A program made the position numbers and the translations under genes. From Oxyruncus cristatus (Eukaryota; Chordata; Aves; Passeriformes; Cotingidae): 64,000 bases of DNA. Location: positions 1,186,929-1,250,928 of the forward strand of contig VXAY01002117.1 of the NCBI GenBank assembly GCA_013399855.1, in the 5' to 3' direction. Shown here piece by piece: positions 49,675-61,200 of this stretch. Within the stretch, counting starts at the first letter, position 1. Every line of letters starts with the position of its first letter. The notes below the pieces were generated by a model that was given only the letters and a program-made list of their open reading frames with translations, ran no database searches and was not told the origin of the DNA.

Positions 49675-52600
49675 CTCATTGGTGTTCACAAACTTCATTA
49701 TTATTTCATTTCAGCTTTATTTTTGTCTTTTTAAAAAGCTTAAATCCCACAGCCGTATTCTTAACTATTATTCTTGACAAGTAGGTATTGAAAGATTTGT
49801 AGTGTTGATGAGAATCAAGCCTTTAAATAACAAAATCAGAGGGATTTACTGGAACTTATTCCCATTAGTGTTCTGCAGCTTTTCAGTTTCCTGATGTTTT
49901 CTTTAGGCCCAAAGTGCCCCTGTGGAAAGTCTCTACCTCTTATTTTAAGTAGAAAAAGAGAAAATGCCTTTTTTTCTTTTTGACAGCACAAATAAACAGG
50001 GAACTGTTTGTGAAGAGTTCTTTCATGTTTTAGCTGTACCGTTAGTACACACACATATTTCCAGCGTAGCCTTCAAAATTAGAGCATCACCCCCTTCCTA
50101 CGTTTGTCTGTTTCCTGCTTCCAGGGGCTCTGTTAATTAGATAATTTTTTTATACAAACCAAAGGTAAACTTGTAATCTTAAAACTGCCTGTATTACTTT
50201 TCTACAGGAAATGAAACCTTTTACATTCTGCCTGTATTAAGCACTTAAACATAAGAAGGCACTTTTTACAGTTCTTAGTTGCAGCACACAATTAAAAAAA
50301 TGTAGTTAACTCTTAAGGCCAAATTCTACTCATCTCACTTTTCCCATGGACACCACTTGTGTAAAATGAAAATCACTTGGCCCTTCTTTTTTTTTCAATT
50401 CAGCACAAATGTGTATGGTTTATTTGCACTACAGAATTAGGGTCATGAGACGTTTCTGTCACCTGAGCCATTAATCCTGATTCCAGTATCAGAAAAAAAA
50501 AAGGGGAGAGGGGGAGAAATCGGGTGTAGACAAAAGTGTATGTAAAAGTTTATAATGACTTGCCAACTTAAATGGATTTTTTTGTTCCTTTTCTATGGTT
50601 AAATAACTTATTTTTACTGTAAACAGTATCAACTTTTAGAATACTTTTGCCAGTGTTTGGATTAACAGAGCAAAGGTAAAGCAATGAAAGCATAACACCA
50701 AAAGTTGAAATACCAAACACCAGAAAACATAGCAGTGTACTGTGCAGGGGATTGGAGATAACATGCTAAAAAGCCTATTGTCACCAGCTTTTAAAGCAAT
50801 GTCAACTTTGTGAATATGTCTACTCCTTCTGCCAAAGTTTCTAGGTCAAACGGACCACGAGCCTCCTCTGCAACAGATGTACAAAAGGAAGAATGAGACT
50901 TTGTAAACAAAAACAAAAAAACCCAAACAAAAAGTTATCATGAACTAACCAGCTGTACCAAGAGGACCAAAATGCTTCAGTAATTAAATTGAAGACTTTG
51001 CTACTTTTATTTTTTTCTTCAAATGTGAGTGACATAATGAAGTATTTTTTCCTAAACCATAAAGATATAAACTTTTGAGGTAATGAGTAGTCTTGAGTGA
51101 ATTTTACATTTTATGACGCAGGTTTCAAGTTGACATTTTTAACTGATGTGTTGACCACAGGTGAGGTTTTTTTCCAGACTAAAAAAATATGTTCATATAC
51201 TTTTAATGTAAATGTTTTTTTCTATTTATTTGAAATGAAACGAATGCCCAGGAAAAATAACTATGGCTTGTTCTCCTAGTTAGCATTTATGCATACTGTG
51301 TGGCACGGTGTGAAATGAAATGTGAATCTAGGCAAGAGTGATGGCCTGAGAAGCAAAAGGAGGGCTGGATGGACTTAGGGAGAGTGCCCATCATCTTGTG
51401 TGGAATGCAAAGGTTGGGTCCGCTGGCTATGTTGGTAAAAAGCAGAAAGCAAAACACCTTCCCTTCTTTAAAGACCGTAAGAAAAGGATCCAGCCCTTTG
51501 CCAGACAGGTGAGAAAACACCGTAGAGCTGCAGTAAAGAGGGGAAAAGGTAGCACAGCACGGAGCCAAGGTGTTAACATTCCTGTGAGTCACGCTCAGGT
51601 TGTCTGCAGGCCCCAGTCTGTGCTGGGAGAGGGAGATGAGCTTCCTTGGTGCTTGCTTTTGGCAGTGGAAATGAAAAGGAAGGATTTTTATTTTGGTTGT
51701 GATATTTTTAGCCGTGTTCCGCGGAATAGTTAAAAATCTATTGGCAGATTTCAGTTCTTTAATTAGGAAAGAAAATGTATATATTAATTTGATTTTGCCT
51801 TGTGAAAATTAAATATTTTTCCTTGAACGTTAACAATTTTCCAAAGTTAACAACAAAAAACTCACAAGGGATAGTGTCTCTTTTCTCTCAACTCTACAGT
51901 TTATGCAGCAGAAAGACAGAGCACCTGAAACCCTGGTTTTCTCCTCAGTAATAGCACAAAATAACTTTTTAATGATTGATTTTTCTCAACAGTTTTCCTT
52001 TTTAAAGTTGCAGAGTAGCAATAACCACCTTACTTCAAGCACTGAACATAAGAGGAGAGATCAGTTGTTAAAGTTTTCAGTGGTGCCTGTTCCAAAACGA
52101 ATAGGAGTTCCACATTTTGGATTCTTTATGTGGAATGATGGCATTGAAAACAAACAAATGGGAAATAGCTGCCACTTGTCTAACAGCAGGATTCTTACTT
52201 TAAGCAGAAATGTAGGTAGGCTCCTTGGCAGGATTAACCATGTCTTACCGGGAAATACAGAAAAGTTACAGCGTCATACATGAAATTGCTTCATTAGGAG
52301 AAAACCAGCACTCTTTACAAAGAGTTGTTTCGTTATTTGAAGCAGCTATTCAAAAAGTTTCAGTATTTTTCCTTACTACCAGATAGAGTTAGTGAAATTA
52401 CTTCTCTTTGCAATACCTCGTAGCTCTGGTGATTGTGTAATCCAACAGCTGCTGCCTCTTAGTGATGGGCACAACATCCCAGAAGCAGAGGTGAATTATG
52501 CTGATCCTTCTAGGAACCAAACCTAACCTTTACCCATTAAACTAGTCTATAAACTAACAGTGCTGTCAGTATGCAGCATTCCAAAAATCACTGGAACATA

Positions 52601-53850
52601 TGCTGTGTTCGCCCCTTAAGGGCCCTGTGGACGTGTTTTGAGTGTGCTGTATTGAGGAGGAAATCTGCCACGAGCGAGACACTTGGAAGTTCCCAGTGTT
52701 GGCCTGTCCCATGTCTCACATGAGTCACCGGAATCCCTTTTTCTTTTTTTTGTATGCTAGCACATTAATCTGTAATTTATCACATGTAGAAACATATGTG
52801 TCATTTAGGGCAGGTATTTAAGCATGGGAGTAATTTTACTCTTGTAAATAATCTCCTTGCCTTTCTTTGGACTTTTTTACAAGAGTAATCGTACATAATT
52901 GTTGCACTTAACTCTGGATCCTGCAATTTACAGTACATGGACAACTTGTGTGTCTGCACCAAGCAAAGGGTATTTGGGGAGGGGCAGCTGCCTGCCCAGG
53001 TGTATAAGCAGGATCGTTTTGTCCTGTATTTTAACCACAGCTGCAGGTGGAATCCATAGCAGGATGGGGTCCCAAGTCTCTCTCATAAATTCTGAGTTAC
53101 AACCTCCGGACTGCCTGAAATTGCTGTGAAATAGCTCAGGGGATTTCTGTTCATCGCTATTAAAAGGGCACCATAATGTGTTTGGTACTTTTATGCAGTA
53201 AACGACTGCCAGGTTATTGAATTAGAACAAACACATGAAATGAATTTGTTTATCCATTGTACTGTTGAGAAACTTGGTTATGTATCTTGAGAATGATTTA
53301 AAAAAAAAAATTGTGATTTTTATTCTTAGTCATGTAAGAAATATTAGAGTGCCTTTTTATATTTGTGTATAATGGAAATGTTTTGTGAAACTTGTCTTTT
53401 TTTTTCATTTGAGTGTTATAAAAGCAATATATTACCAGTAAATTTTCATTTCAGACCTTCTTTGAATGTATAAAGTGTTTCTTCTTTTCATATGTTCTAC
53501 CTGCATTGAAATGAAAATTAATATGCTAAATTTCTATAGGAATAATGTATAATTTTTGCAGTGCTGAAAATGCTTTCTTATCACACAAAAATTAAACCTT
53601 AGGTCAGTGTTATAGGAAAGGGCGTTTTAAACTGGTGACAATCTGAGTGTGTGTATAAAATGTAATTTTACGCGTTTCTTATGCAGTGATCTACATATTA
53701 AAGCCAATATCTTATGTTTTGTAGGTTTTGTCTTATATTTTATGCTTTAGCATGTGCAATATATCTTTACAAACCATGGTGATACGCATCTGGTGCCAGT
53801 GTTATATTTTGCATAACATTTGTAATAAACAATATAAAATATTGTTTGAT
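49675..53850 (+). other. ANKRD44: ANKRD44 3' UTR (inferred extent about 4.2 kb)
   Basis: AT-rich sequence without conserved coding potential from the stop codon to the best poly(A) signal. An earlier AATAAA at 49991-49996 could give a short UTR, and an ATTAAA lies at 53591-53596. A Pumilio-type TGTAAATA is at 52843-52850. Open frames at 51398-51733 and 51903-52283 show no family resemblance. The extent is inferred from signals only. Confidence 0.6.
53824..53829 (+). terminator. Poly(A) signal AATAAA, likely main ANKRD44 site
   Basis: Canonical hexamer followed within about 25-60 bases by a GT-rich element (GTGGGGTTTTGTCGGTATTG at 53860-53879), the usual layout of a vertebrate cleavage site. 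A second AATAAA at 54088-54093 has a poorer downstream element. Confidence 0.6.
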
Positions 53851-54310
53851 GGATTCAGTGGGGTTTTGTCGGTATTGTTTGCTTTTGTAAATTGAAGTTT
53901 AAGGACTTGGGTAAATGTCACATATGAAATGAGGAAAAAAGTTAATTCGGTGAATGACTTGGAATTCAACCTGAATCTTCTCAAGCACAGTTTAATAACT
54001 TTTTCAACTACTGAATGCTGTATTAATGTTATAAAGAACCCTAACTGTAAACTACTCTTGCAGTGCATTCAGATGGTTATTTTTACAAATAAAAATGGTA
54101 CAAATACTGTTGGAAAACTGAGTAAATTTTCTTTTAACGGGGGAGGTGGGGAGGGAGGCATAAGTATTGAGCAGTGAAGATGAAGATGCAGCTGTATGTA
54201 TACGCACTGTGTACTTCCCTTGTATGTAAATACCCCTTGCTTTAGGAAGCTGGTTTTTGTATTGCCTCCGCTGTACAGTGGGGAGCAGGAAGAGTAATTT
54301 TTTTTTTTTT
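53851..54310 (+). other. ANKRD44-PGAP1 intergenic sequence
   Basis: About 460 bases of AT-rich sequence with a G-rich patch (54139-54158) and a terminal run of T entering the gap. It may still be transcribed if the AATAAA at 54088 is used. Confidence 0.6.
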
Positions 54311-55061
54311 NNNNNNNNNNNNNNNNNNNNNNNNNNNNNNNNNNNNNNNNNNNNNNNNNNNNNNNNNNNNNNNNNNNNNNNNNNNNNNNNNNNNNNNNNN
54401 NNNNNNNNNNNNNNNNNNNNNNNNNNNNNNNNNNNNNNNNNNNNNNNNNNNNNNNNNNNNNNNNNNNNNNNNNNNNNNNNNNNNNNNNNNNNNNNNNNNN
54501 NNNNNNNNNNNNNNNNNNNNNNNNNNNNNNNNNNNNNNNNNNNNNNNNNNNNNNNNNNNNNNNNNNNNNNNNNNNNNNNNNNNNNNNNNNNNNNNNNNNN
54601 NNNNNNNNNNNNNNNNNNNNNNNNNNNNNNNNNNNNNNNNNNNNNNNNNNNNNNNNNNNNNNNNNNNNNNNNNNNNNNNNNNNNNNNNNNNNNNNNNNNN
54701 NNNNNNNNNNNNNNNNNNNNNNNNNNNNNNNNNNNNNNNNNNNNNNNNNNNNNNNNNNNNNNNNNNNNNNNNNNNNNNNNNNNNNNNNNNNNNNNNNNNN
54801 NNNNNNNNNNNNNNNNNNNNNNNNNNNNNNNNNNNNNNNNNNNNNNNNNNNNNNNNNNNNNNNNNNNNNNNNNNNNNNNNNNNNNNNNNNNNNNNNNNNN
54901 NNNNNNNNNNNNNNNNNNNNNNNNNNNNNNNNNNNNNNNNNNNNNNNNNNNNNNNNNNNNNNNNNNNNNNNNNNNNNNNNNNNNNNNNNNNNNNNNNNNN
55001 NNNNNNNNNNNNNNNNNNNNNNNNNNNNNNNNNNNNNNNNNNNNNNNNNNNNNNNNNNNNN
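54311..55061. other. Assembly gap (751 N)
   Basis: Unsequenced. It is preceded by a T run and followed at once by very GC-rich sequence, so it most likely hides the PGAP1 CpG-island promoter, its transcription start and part of the 5' UTR. The N count may be an estimate. Confidence 0.97.
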
Positions 55062-55109
55062 TGTGCGCGGGCAGCCCGCGGGGAGCAGCGCTCCGCTCCG
55101 CGGGGCGCC
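55062..55109 (+). promoter_or_regulatory. PGAP1: PGAP1 5' UTR and CpG island edge
   Basis: About 80% or more G+C with dense CpG, continuous with exon 1 and the start of intron 1 (to about 55460). The ATG context is GCGCCATGG, with G at -3 and +4, a strong Kozak match. The transcription start is not visible because of the gap. Confidence 0.7.
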
Positions 55110-55262
55110 ATGGGGCGGGCGGGCCGCCGGCTGCCCGCGCTGGCAGCGCTCTTCTACGGGGTGCTGGCGGCGCTGGTGCTGCTGGGGGTGCGGGACGTGC
55201 TGTTCATCTACGAGGAGAACCGGTGCAGCATGACCTACATGTACGAGTACCCCGAGTACCTG
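55110..55262 (+). CDS. PGAP1: PGAP1 exon 1
   Basis: 51 codons from the ATG to CTG|GTGAGT, phase 0. The N-terminus [20 protein letters not shown] is basic then hydrophobic, as in a signal anchor; it is Arg/Ala-rich and unlike the mammalian N-terminus. From EENRCSM onward it matches the family. The open frame continues past the donor into the GC-rich intron, but the conserved sequence stops at the donor. Confidence 0.93.
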
Positions 55263-58200
55263 GTGAGTGCGGCGGCGTGTAACAGGTGGGACCCGCCGCG
55301 CCCGGGGCGTCGCCGCCCGCCCCGCCGCGGGAGGAGCCGGAGCGTGAGGCACAGCTCAGGGAAGGGAGAACTGCCCCAGCTCGGCGCTTCGCTGGCGAGC
55401 CGAGGCGGCCCCTGCGGGGCGGCGAGCGCTAAAGGGGGACGGGCAGTGCGGGCTGGTGAGGGGTCCGTGTGCTGGCAGCAGGCGCTGCTGTGCCCGCGTC
55501 GTGTGGCGGTGCCCCTCGGGAGATGGCGGTGGGAAGAGCTGCCCACCTGTAACCAGCGGGGTGTTTCGTACTGCCACTGGTACAAAACCTTCCCGCGTTC
55601 TAACCTGCAAATGCCCGTAGTTACCTGTAGCCGCGGTAAAACCCGTCAGGAGCTCATCCGAGCGTTGGCTGAGGAAGAGGCTGGGCCAGCTCCTCTGACG
55701 GCACTCACAGCACTGCCAGTGTCCAGGAGGCCAAACCTTGCACTTCTTGGCCCTGTTCGTGACTTTGTGGTGGGAAGCAAATAATGTGTCAAAAAAGGCG
55801 CAAAACGGAAGTTTGAATATGTGTATGTCTCAAGGTAGTGAACAGTAAAGTCCTGTCTATGAGCACTTCAGAGGTGGCATGTCCTGCAGTGTATAGGAGA
55901 AGTTGTAAATCTGTCTGAGGTCCCTCTTGTTTTGCTAACAGAGGCTTGTAAAAGTCTGTCTGAAAACCTGGGACCAGTCTGAGAGAAGGAACTGCTGCTG
56001 GAACATATCTGTTTTCCAGACATGGTATTCTGACTTAATAGTGGGAGGATGTAAATATGTGTTTGTAGGTTCACTGCTAATGCTGCATGCAGTTATGAGA
56101 AAGCAGTTTCTCTTTCTAATAGTACTTCTTACTACAGCATTTTCTGTCTTATTAAAAGCATAATTTGTTGACTTCTAGACATTCATTTAACATTATCTAA
56201 GATCTATGTTGGAAAAAATATGAAGTATTCTAAATAATATCCTGTTCCGAAGTAGGTTGCAAGCTGGCTTGCATAGTAAAGAAGATCTAAAAGCAAAACT
56301 TCAGTACCGAAGTTGTTAATTTTTTGTTAATTTTTGGATCTGTTAACCTTCATTTGCTAACCTCGACGCAGTCATGTTAGCCTACAAAACAGAAACTTTG
56401 TATAGCTTACAAGGGTTGTTTTGTCAGTGCTGTAGGACAAATTTGTTTAAGCAGTTATGAATACTTAAATATTGCGCGGCAAGCTTTCAGATCTCTTAGC
56501 AGCCAAAACCTACTTCAGCTTCAATATGAAGCCAAGCAACAGCAAGTTACTAGCAAAATCTGTGTCATGTTTTTGGCTGTTGTCTGAATTTCTTGTCAGC
56601 CACCACACGTCTTTTGTATTTACTCGTTATGTCAGTGCTTAAAACAAAGCATCTTTAGGCAGCTGTTGTGCTAGTAAGGAATGCAAGGCTTAAAGGTAAG
56701 CAGTAGCTCCGTGCAAGTGGTGCGAGTCACCACTGGCAGTATTGTCTCCTGGAATTTCTGTTTCCTGAATTATGACTTTCACTGTGTAGAAAACAGTATC
56801 TTGGGCTGGGGGAGAAACTGTGAATTAGTAATTTGCTAAGGCATTATACTTTTCAAGTACCTGTTTACTGTTGGAGGGGGGATATGTTTGATTTTTTCAT
56901 GTCTTTATAGTGCTGGCTTTGGTAGGAAATCACAGGGTAGGAGATTCAGGTAGGAGGTACCTGTCTTTGCTTCCAGATTGATATCACGTTACGAAACGAA
57001 GAACTACTTGGACACTTAAAGAAGAAGTCTCATTACTTTTGTGTCTGTCAGTGTGGGTTAGCTCTCGGTCAGCCTAATGCTAAGTAATGGAATCACTTTA
57101 GATTTTCTTTTTTGTACTGAACGATCTTTTTTTGTATGAGCTGTAGAATTGTAGTACTTGAATTTAATGTGCGCTTGTCCTGTCCTATACTTGGTAAGAG
57201 GTTCAGAAGTTAGTAATGAGGACTTTTTCACATAAACCTAATTTCTTTGGAAACCAGGGTGAAAAAATGAAACCTACATTGACATTGTAAAAAGTTACTG
57301 TAGCTCGGTGCTGCCAATTACATAAACCATGTCTTGGGAATTCCAAATTTAAATCCACCGTCATGAAACAGGAAGGTCTGTTTTCCTTTGGAATTGTGCA
57401 TTGCCACTTTGTTGATAATATTTGAGCACTGTAATTTGACAAAAAACCTCCCCAGTGTTTTGGTAGGACAGTTCTCGCGGGGTGTGGGTTTTTGCTTTCG
57501 ACATTGACCCAGAGAAGGACAGCTTGTGAATTTTACGTTACGTAAAAGTTTTGGAAAGACAATGAGCCAGGAAGATGCTGTGGAAGAACAGTTGGTTTGA
57601 TCTGCCAGGAAGTCATATAAGCATATCTTGATGGCACTCTTTGTTCAGTAATGGAAACTGATGAAGTTTTTTTCACATAACTTTGACAGTCTTTGAAAAA
57701 GGAGCAGCACAAAGGATTGAGAATGGGGCAATGAGGTCAGTGAAGTTGGAAAGGCAAGATGATGGAGAAAAGGAAAAGACCATTGAAAGGATGATCTGAA
57801 GACATAAGCTCTGAAGGAAGCTTACCCTTTTTTGTTCACAGTGAAAGAATGAAACACACTCTACTTCAATAATTAATATAATTAAAATTTTATAAGTAAT
57901 ACATAGAGAATAGAAATTTTATATATATATATATCAAACATCGTAAGGAAAGGTTGCAAATAACCAGTATGTCAAGCAGTTTGAAGGCTAAGGGAGAAGG
58001 AAAATAGGCTTTAGCTGAGGAGAAACAGAAAAGAAAAGGGAAAGGGAAGGAGTGTGTGGGCAGGGAATTAAAGCTAAATCACCTTTATTGTAGATGTAGC
58101 TGAGAGAAAAAATGAAATATTTGAAATAGAGACATTTCTGTTTCATAAAAACAAGGAAGACTTTAGAAAAGATTTCTGATGTAAAACTGAGTTCAGGTTT

Positions 58201-61200
58201 GACCTTATTCTGCAAAAGTTTTTCCTTAAATTATAAATTACACCTTAATGCATTTATTTTTTACTGTCTTATTTGTCTCTCGGTGGGTGTAATATAATTA
58301 ATAAAATGTTGGAATGATTGTATTTGCATTCATCAAAATTTTAAAAATCAGTATCTTAGAAATTCAGAGTTATGAACCAACCAACCTCCTCCCTGCAGGA
58401 GTTAATTAAATGTGTTGTTGTTTACTACTTGTTTGGTTTAAAACAGTGTCACATTACTCTTAAGAGTCATGACTTAATGGTCTAAGATTAATCCTGACCC
58501 AGCCCTCAGGTTCAAAGAGCTTTTGTTCTTTTCTCTTTGGAAATCATAATCCTGTGAATAAGTTAAGTGATAGGTTAGGGGGTCAGCTTTGTTCTTCTTG
58601 GCTTTAATACAAGAAATATGGCCCTTTTTAAGATGACAACTGACATGTAAATTGAACCCTGTCTTGTTATAAAACCAGGTGGTTTGTCACTAGGCCACAA
58701 AACCAACTCTGAAAATGAAACAAACAGGAAAAGCACCAAAGTATGGGTTGTTTTTTTTCTCATGAGCCATATTGAGGTGGTTACTACTACTGTTTAAACT
58801 CCCCTTGCACGTGACATCTCTGTAAAAATCACCTAAGAGAATTCTCAGAGTATCTGTAATTTACCCTGACGTAACAGGTGTCATCTGACCGCCACCTGCA
58901 TAAGCCTGTTCTTGAGAGTTAGTTTCATATCAGGTGCAGCAGCACATCCTTGTTCTCAGTTACGTTGTATCGGAACGGATTCCAGAACCATTCTGGTGGA
59001 GCAGGAATGATGAGGATCACTCACAAGCCCCAGTTCCTGGCCTCAGATTCTGCCGTGCTGGGAGAAGTGGTTGGGCTTTGGGCATGCCATTTTTTTCCTT
59101 TCCACCCCTGTATTATAAGCTGGGTTTACTTTATGAATGTGCAGTTTGTTTCAAAGCTAGTTAAAGTTAAGTGCTGTTTGGAGTAACTGCAGCCACTCAT
59201 TCTGCACAGCAATACCTACTTGAACAATATACTCGATACTTTAATTAGTTTTTTAAAGCAAACCCCAGTTTTCATTCGGTATTCTTTGGACTGTAACTTA
59301 AAACCATACATAAAATATAAGCCAGATCATTTAAATGGCTCTATAGCCACTATATTTTCTTGTTTGTAACACTATAAACAAAGTATTTGTTTTCTTTTTG
59401 ACTTTTGCAATAGAAAATAAAATTACCCAAGAAAACAGCCAGACGATACCCAGCATATGAGCTCTATCTGTATGGGGAAGGGAACTACGCTGAAGAAAAC
59501 AAAAACCTCCTATTGACAGGAATTCCAGTTCTTTTTCTTCCTGGTAATGCTGGCAGTTACAAACAGGGTAAGTGTTCGGCAAAGTTATAGGTTTGTTACA
59601 AAAAAGGCTCTCACATTTATGCATTATTTAGTTCTCTGTTTGAAATAATATCAGCCAGAGTCATAATGATTGATCATATTATGATATAGGTATCCTTGTT
59701 AGTCCATGTTTAATTTCAGACAGTCAAAATACATTATTTTTGTTTTGAAATCAGTTAAATATTTAAGCTATACTATTTCTCTGGAGCAAGACTTTAACCT
59801 TTGAAAGCCAGAAATAGTACAGTGCTGTAATATGGCAGCACCACACCCTTCCTCTACTTTTGTTTGCAAACATCCAGTTGGTTTTGATTTGAACAGTGTT
59901 TTGTGCAGTTTATGCCAAGGGAAACAGCACTTGAATTTGATTAGAAGAGACCGAACCCTCTATCATCTGTGATGGGAAGGAATTACATGCTTTAGAAATA
60001 AGCAGCATCTTGTGGCTTGCCCAGTAGCTTCATTATTTCCTACTTCTTTATGTAGTAGTGTTTTTTCCTCAACGTCGTCTTCTCACTTTACATACAGCCT
60101 GCTTTTGTTTCCCAGGTTATTCCCTCCTATGCTTCTAGGCTCCAAATGAAAGGAAGTAATAGTTTTAAAGCATTTTTATTTTTCATTATGAATACCAAAG
60201 CTAATCATTTGATGGACACGAAGTTCTGTGTTTCAGGGTTTACTCTGGTGTCTGCAATTCCTTCCAGGCTGGGTTTGTCAGACTGTTATTTTTGTTCTCT
60301 AAAATGGACTTTGAAACAGTAACACTCTCACTGTGTTAGCGAAACGGATGGGTATGTGTGGGGAAAACCACCATGCTCTGAACCCTGATGTCTTACTGTG
60401 GTAGCTTTTCCTTCTGTTTGCACTGAACTTGACGATTCAATTATCTGATTTCAGAGAACCTTTAGAGAGTTTTGGTTTTTTTGAGAACATACTCGCTTAG
60501 CTTGTAACAACATAAAATATTTTACCAACTCATACTTTTAGACAACCCATACAGACTTCCAGGCACAATACCATCCAAAGTTTACAGACATAATGGTTAT
60601 GAGAGATGCCATATGGACTTTTGTAATTGTGCATCAATTATTGCAAATCTGTGAATTAATGCTGTCTCTAAAAACACGACAGTACATCACTAGGCAGTAA
60701 ATAGAACGGTACTTTCAAGGCGTGTTAGGAATCAAAAGGAAGTATCTGAAAAATAAAAAAACTAGGTGGGTAGAGGTACAACGTGCTATGGATGTAGTGA
60801 TTTGCTTAAGGTTAGTAAATATTTCAATATGTATTCTTTGAGGAACTGAGAGAGACTGGCAATAAGTGCATTATACAAAACCTTTGTTAAATTATTCAGT
60901 GGCTGAGAATATTATTTTGTTTTATTACGGAATTTATGGAAATTCTTATTTTGTTCAGAATTTATAGTCAGATAGCACAATTTTATACTATGGTTAAATA
61001 TAGTTACTTAGATAAGCAGAGAAGGTGTTGCTATCGCAATTTTCATATTAGTTTAAAATATATTCATGTTTGCTGAGCAATGAAGACAGAAGTGCTGCTG
61101 CTGCCTTTGCTGGACTTATTTTCATAAAATCATTTAGGTTAGAAAGGGCCTTTCAGATTATCCAGTCCAGCCATTAACCCAGCACTGCCAAGCCCACTAC

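Noticed and set aside
51903..52283. 126-codon open frame (and 51398-51733) downstream of the ANKRD44 stop
   Set aside because: Located in the inferred 3' UTR, with no recognised domain and no promoter signal.
54069..55352. Long open frames crossing the N gap on both strands
   Set aside because: Most of their length is untranslated N. The rest is low-complexity GC-rich or 3'-flank sequence.
55263..55784. Extension of PGAP1 exon 1 frame to residue 224
   Set aside because: Reads through a good donor (CTG|GTGAGT) into Arg/Gly/Pro-rich CpG-island sequence without homology. Exon 2 continues the conserved protein exactly from the donor.
57919..57932. TA dinucleotide run as a notable microsatellite
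   Set aside because: Only about seven units; ordinary for AT-rich introns.
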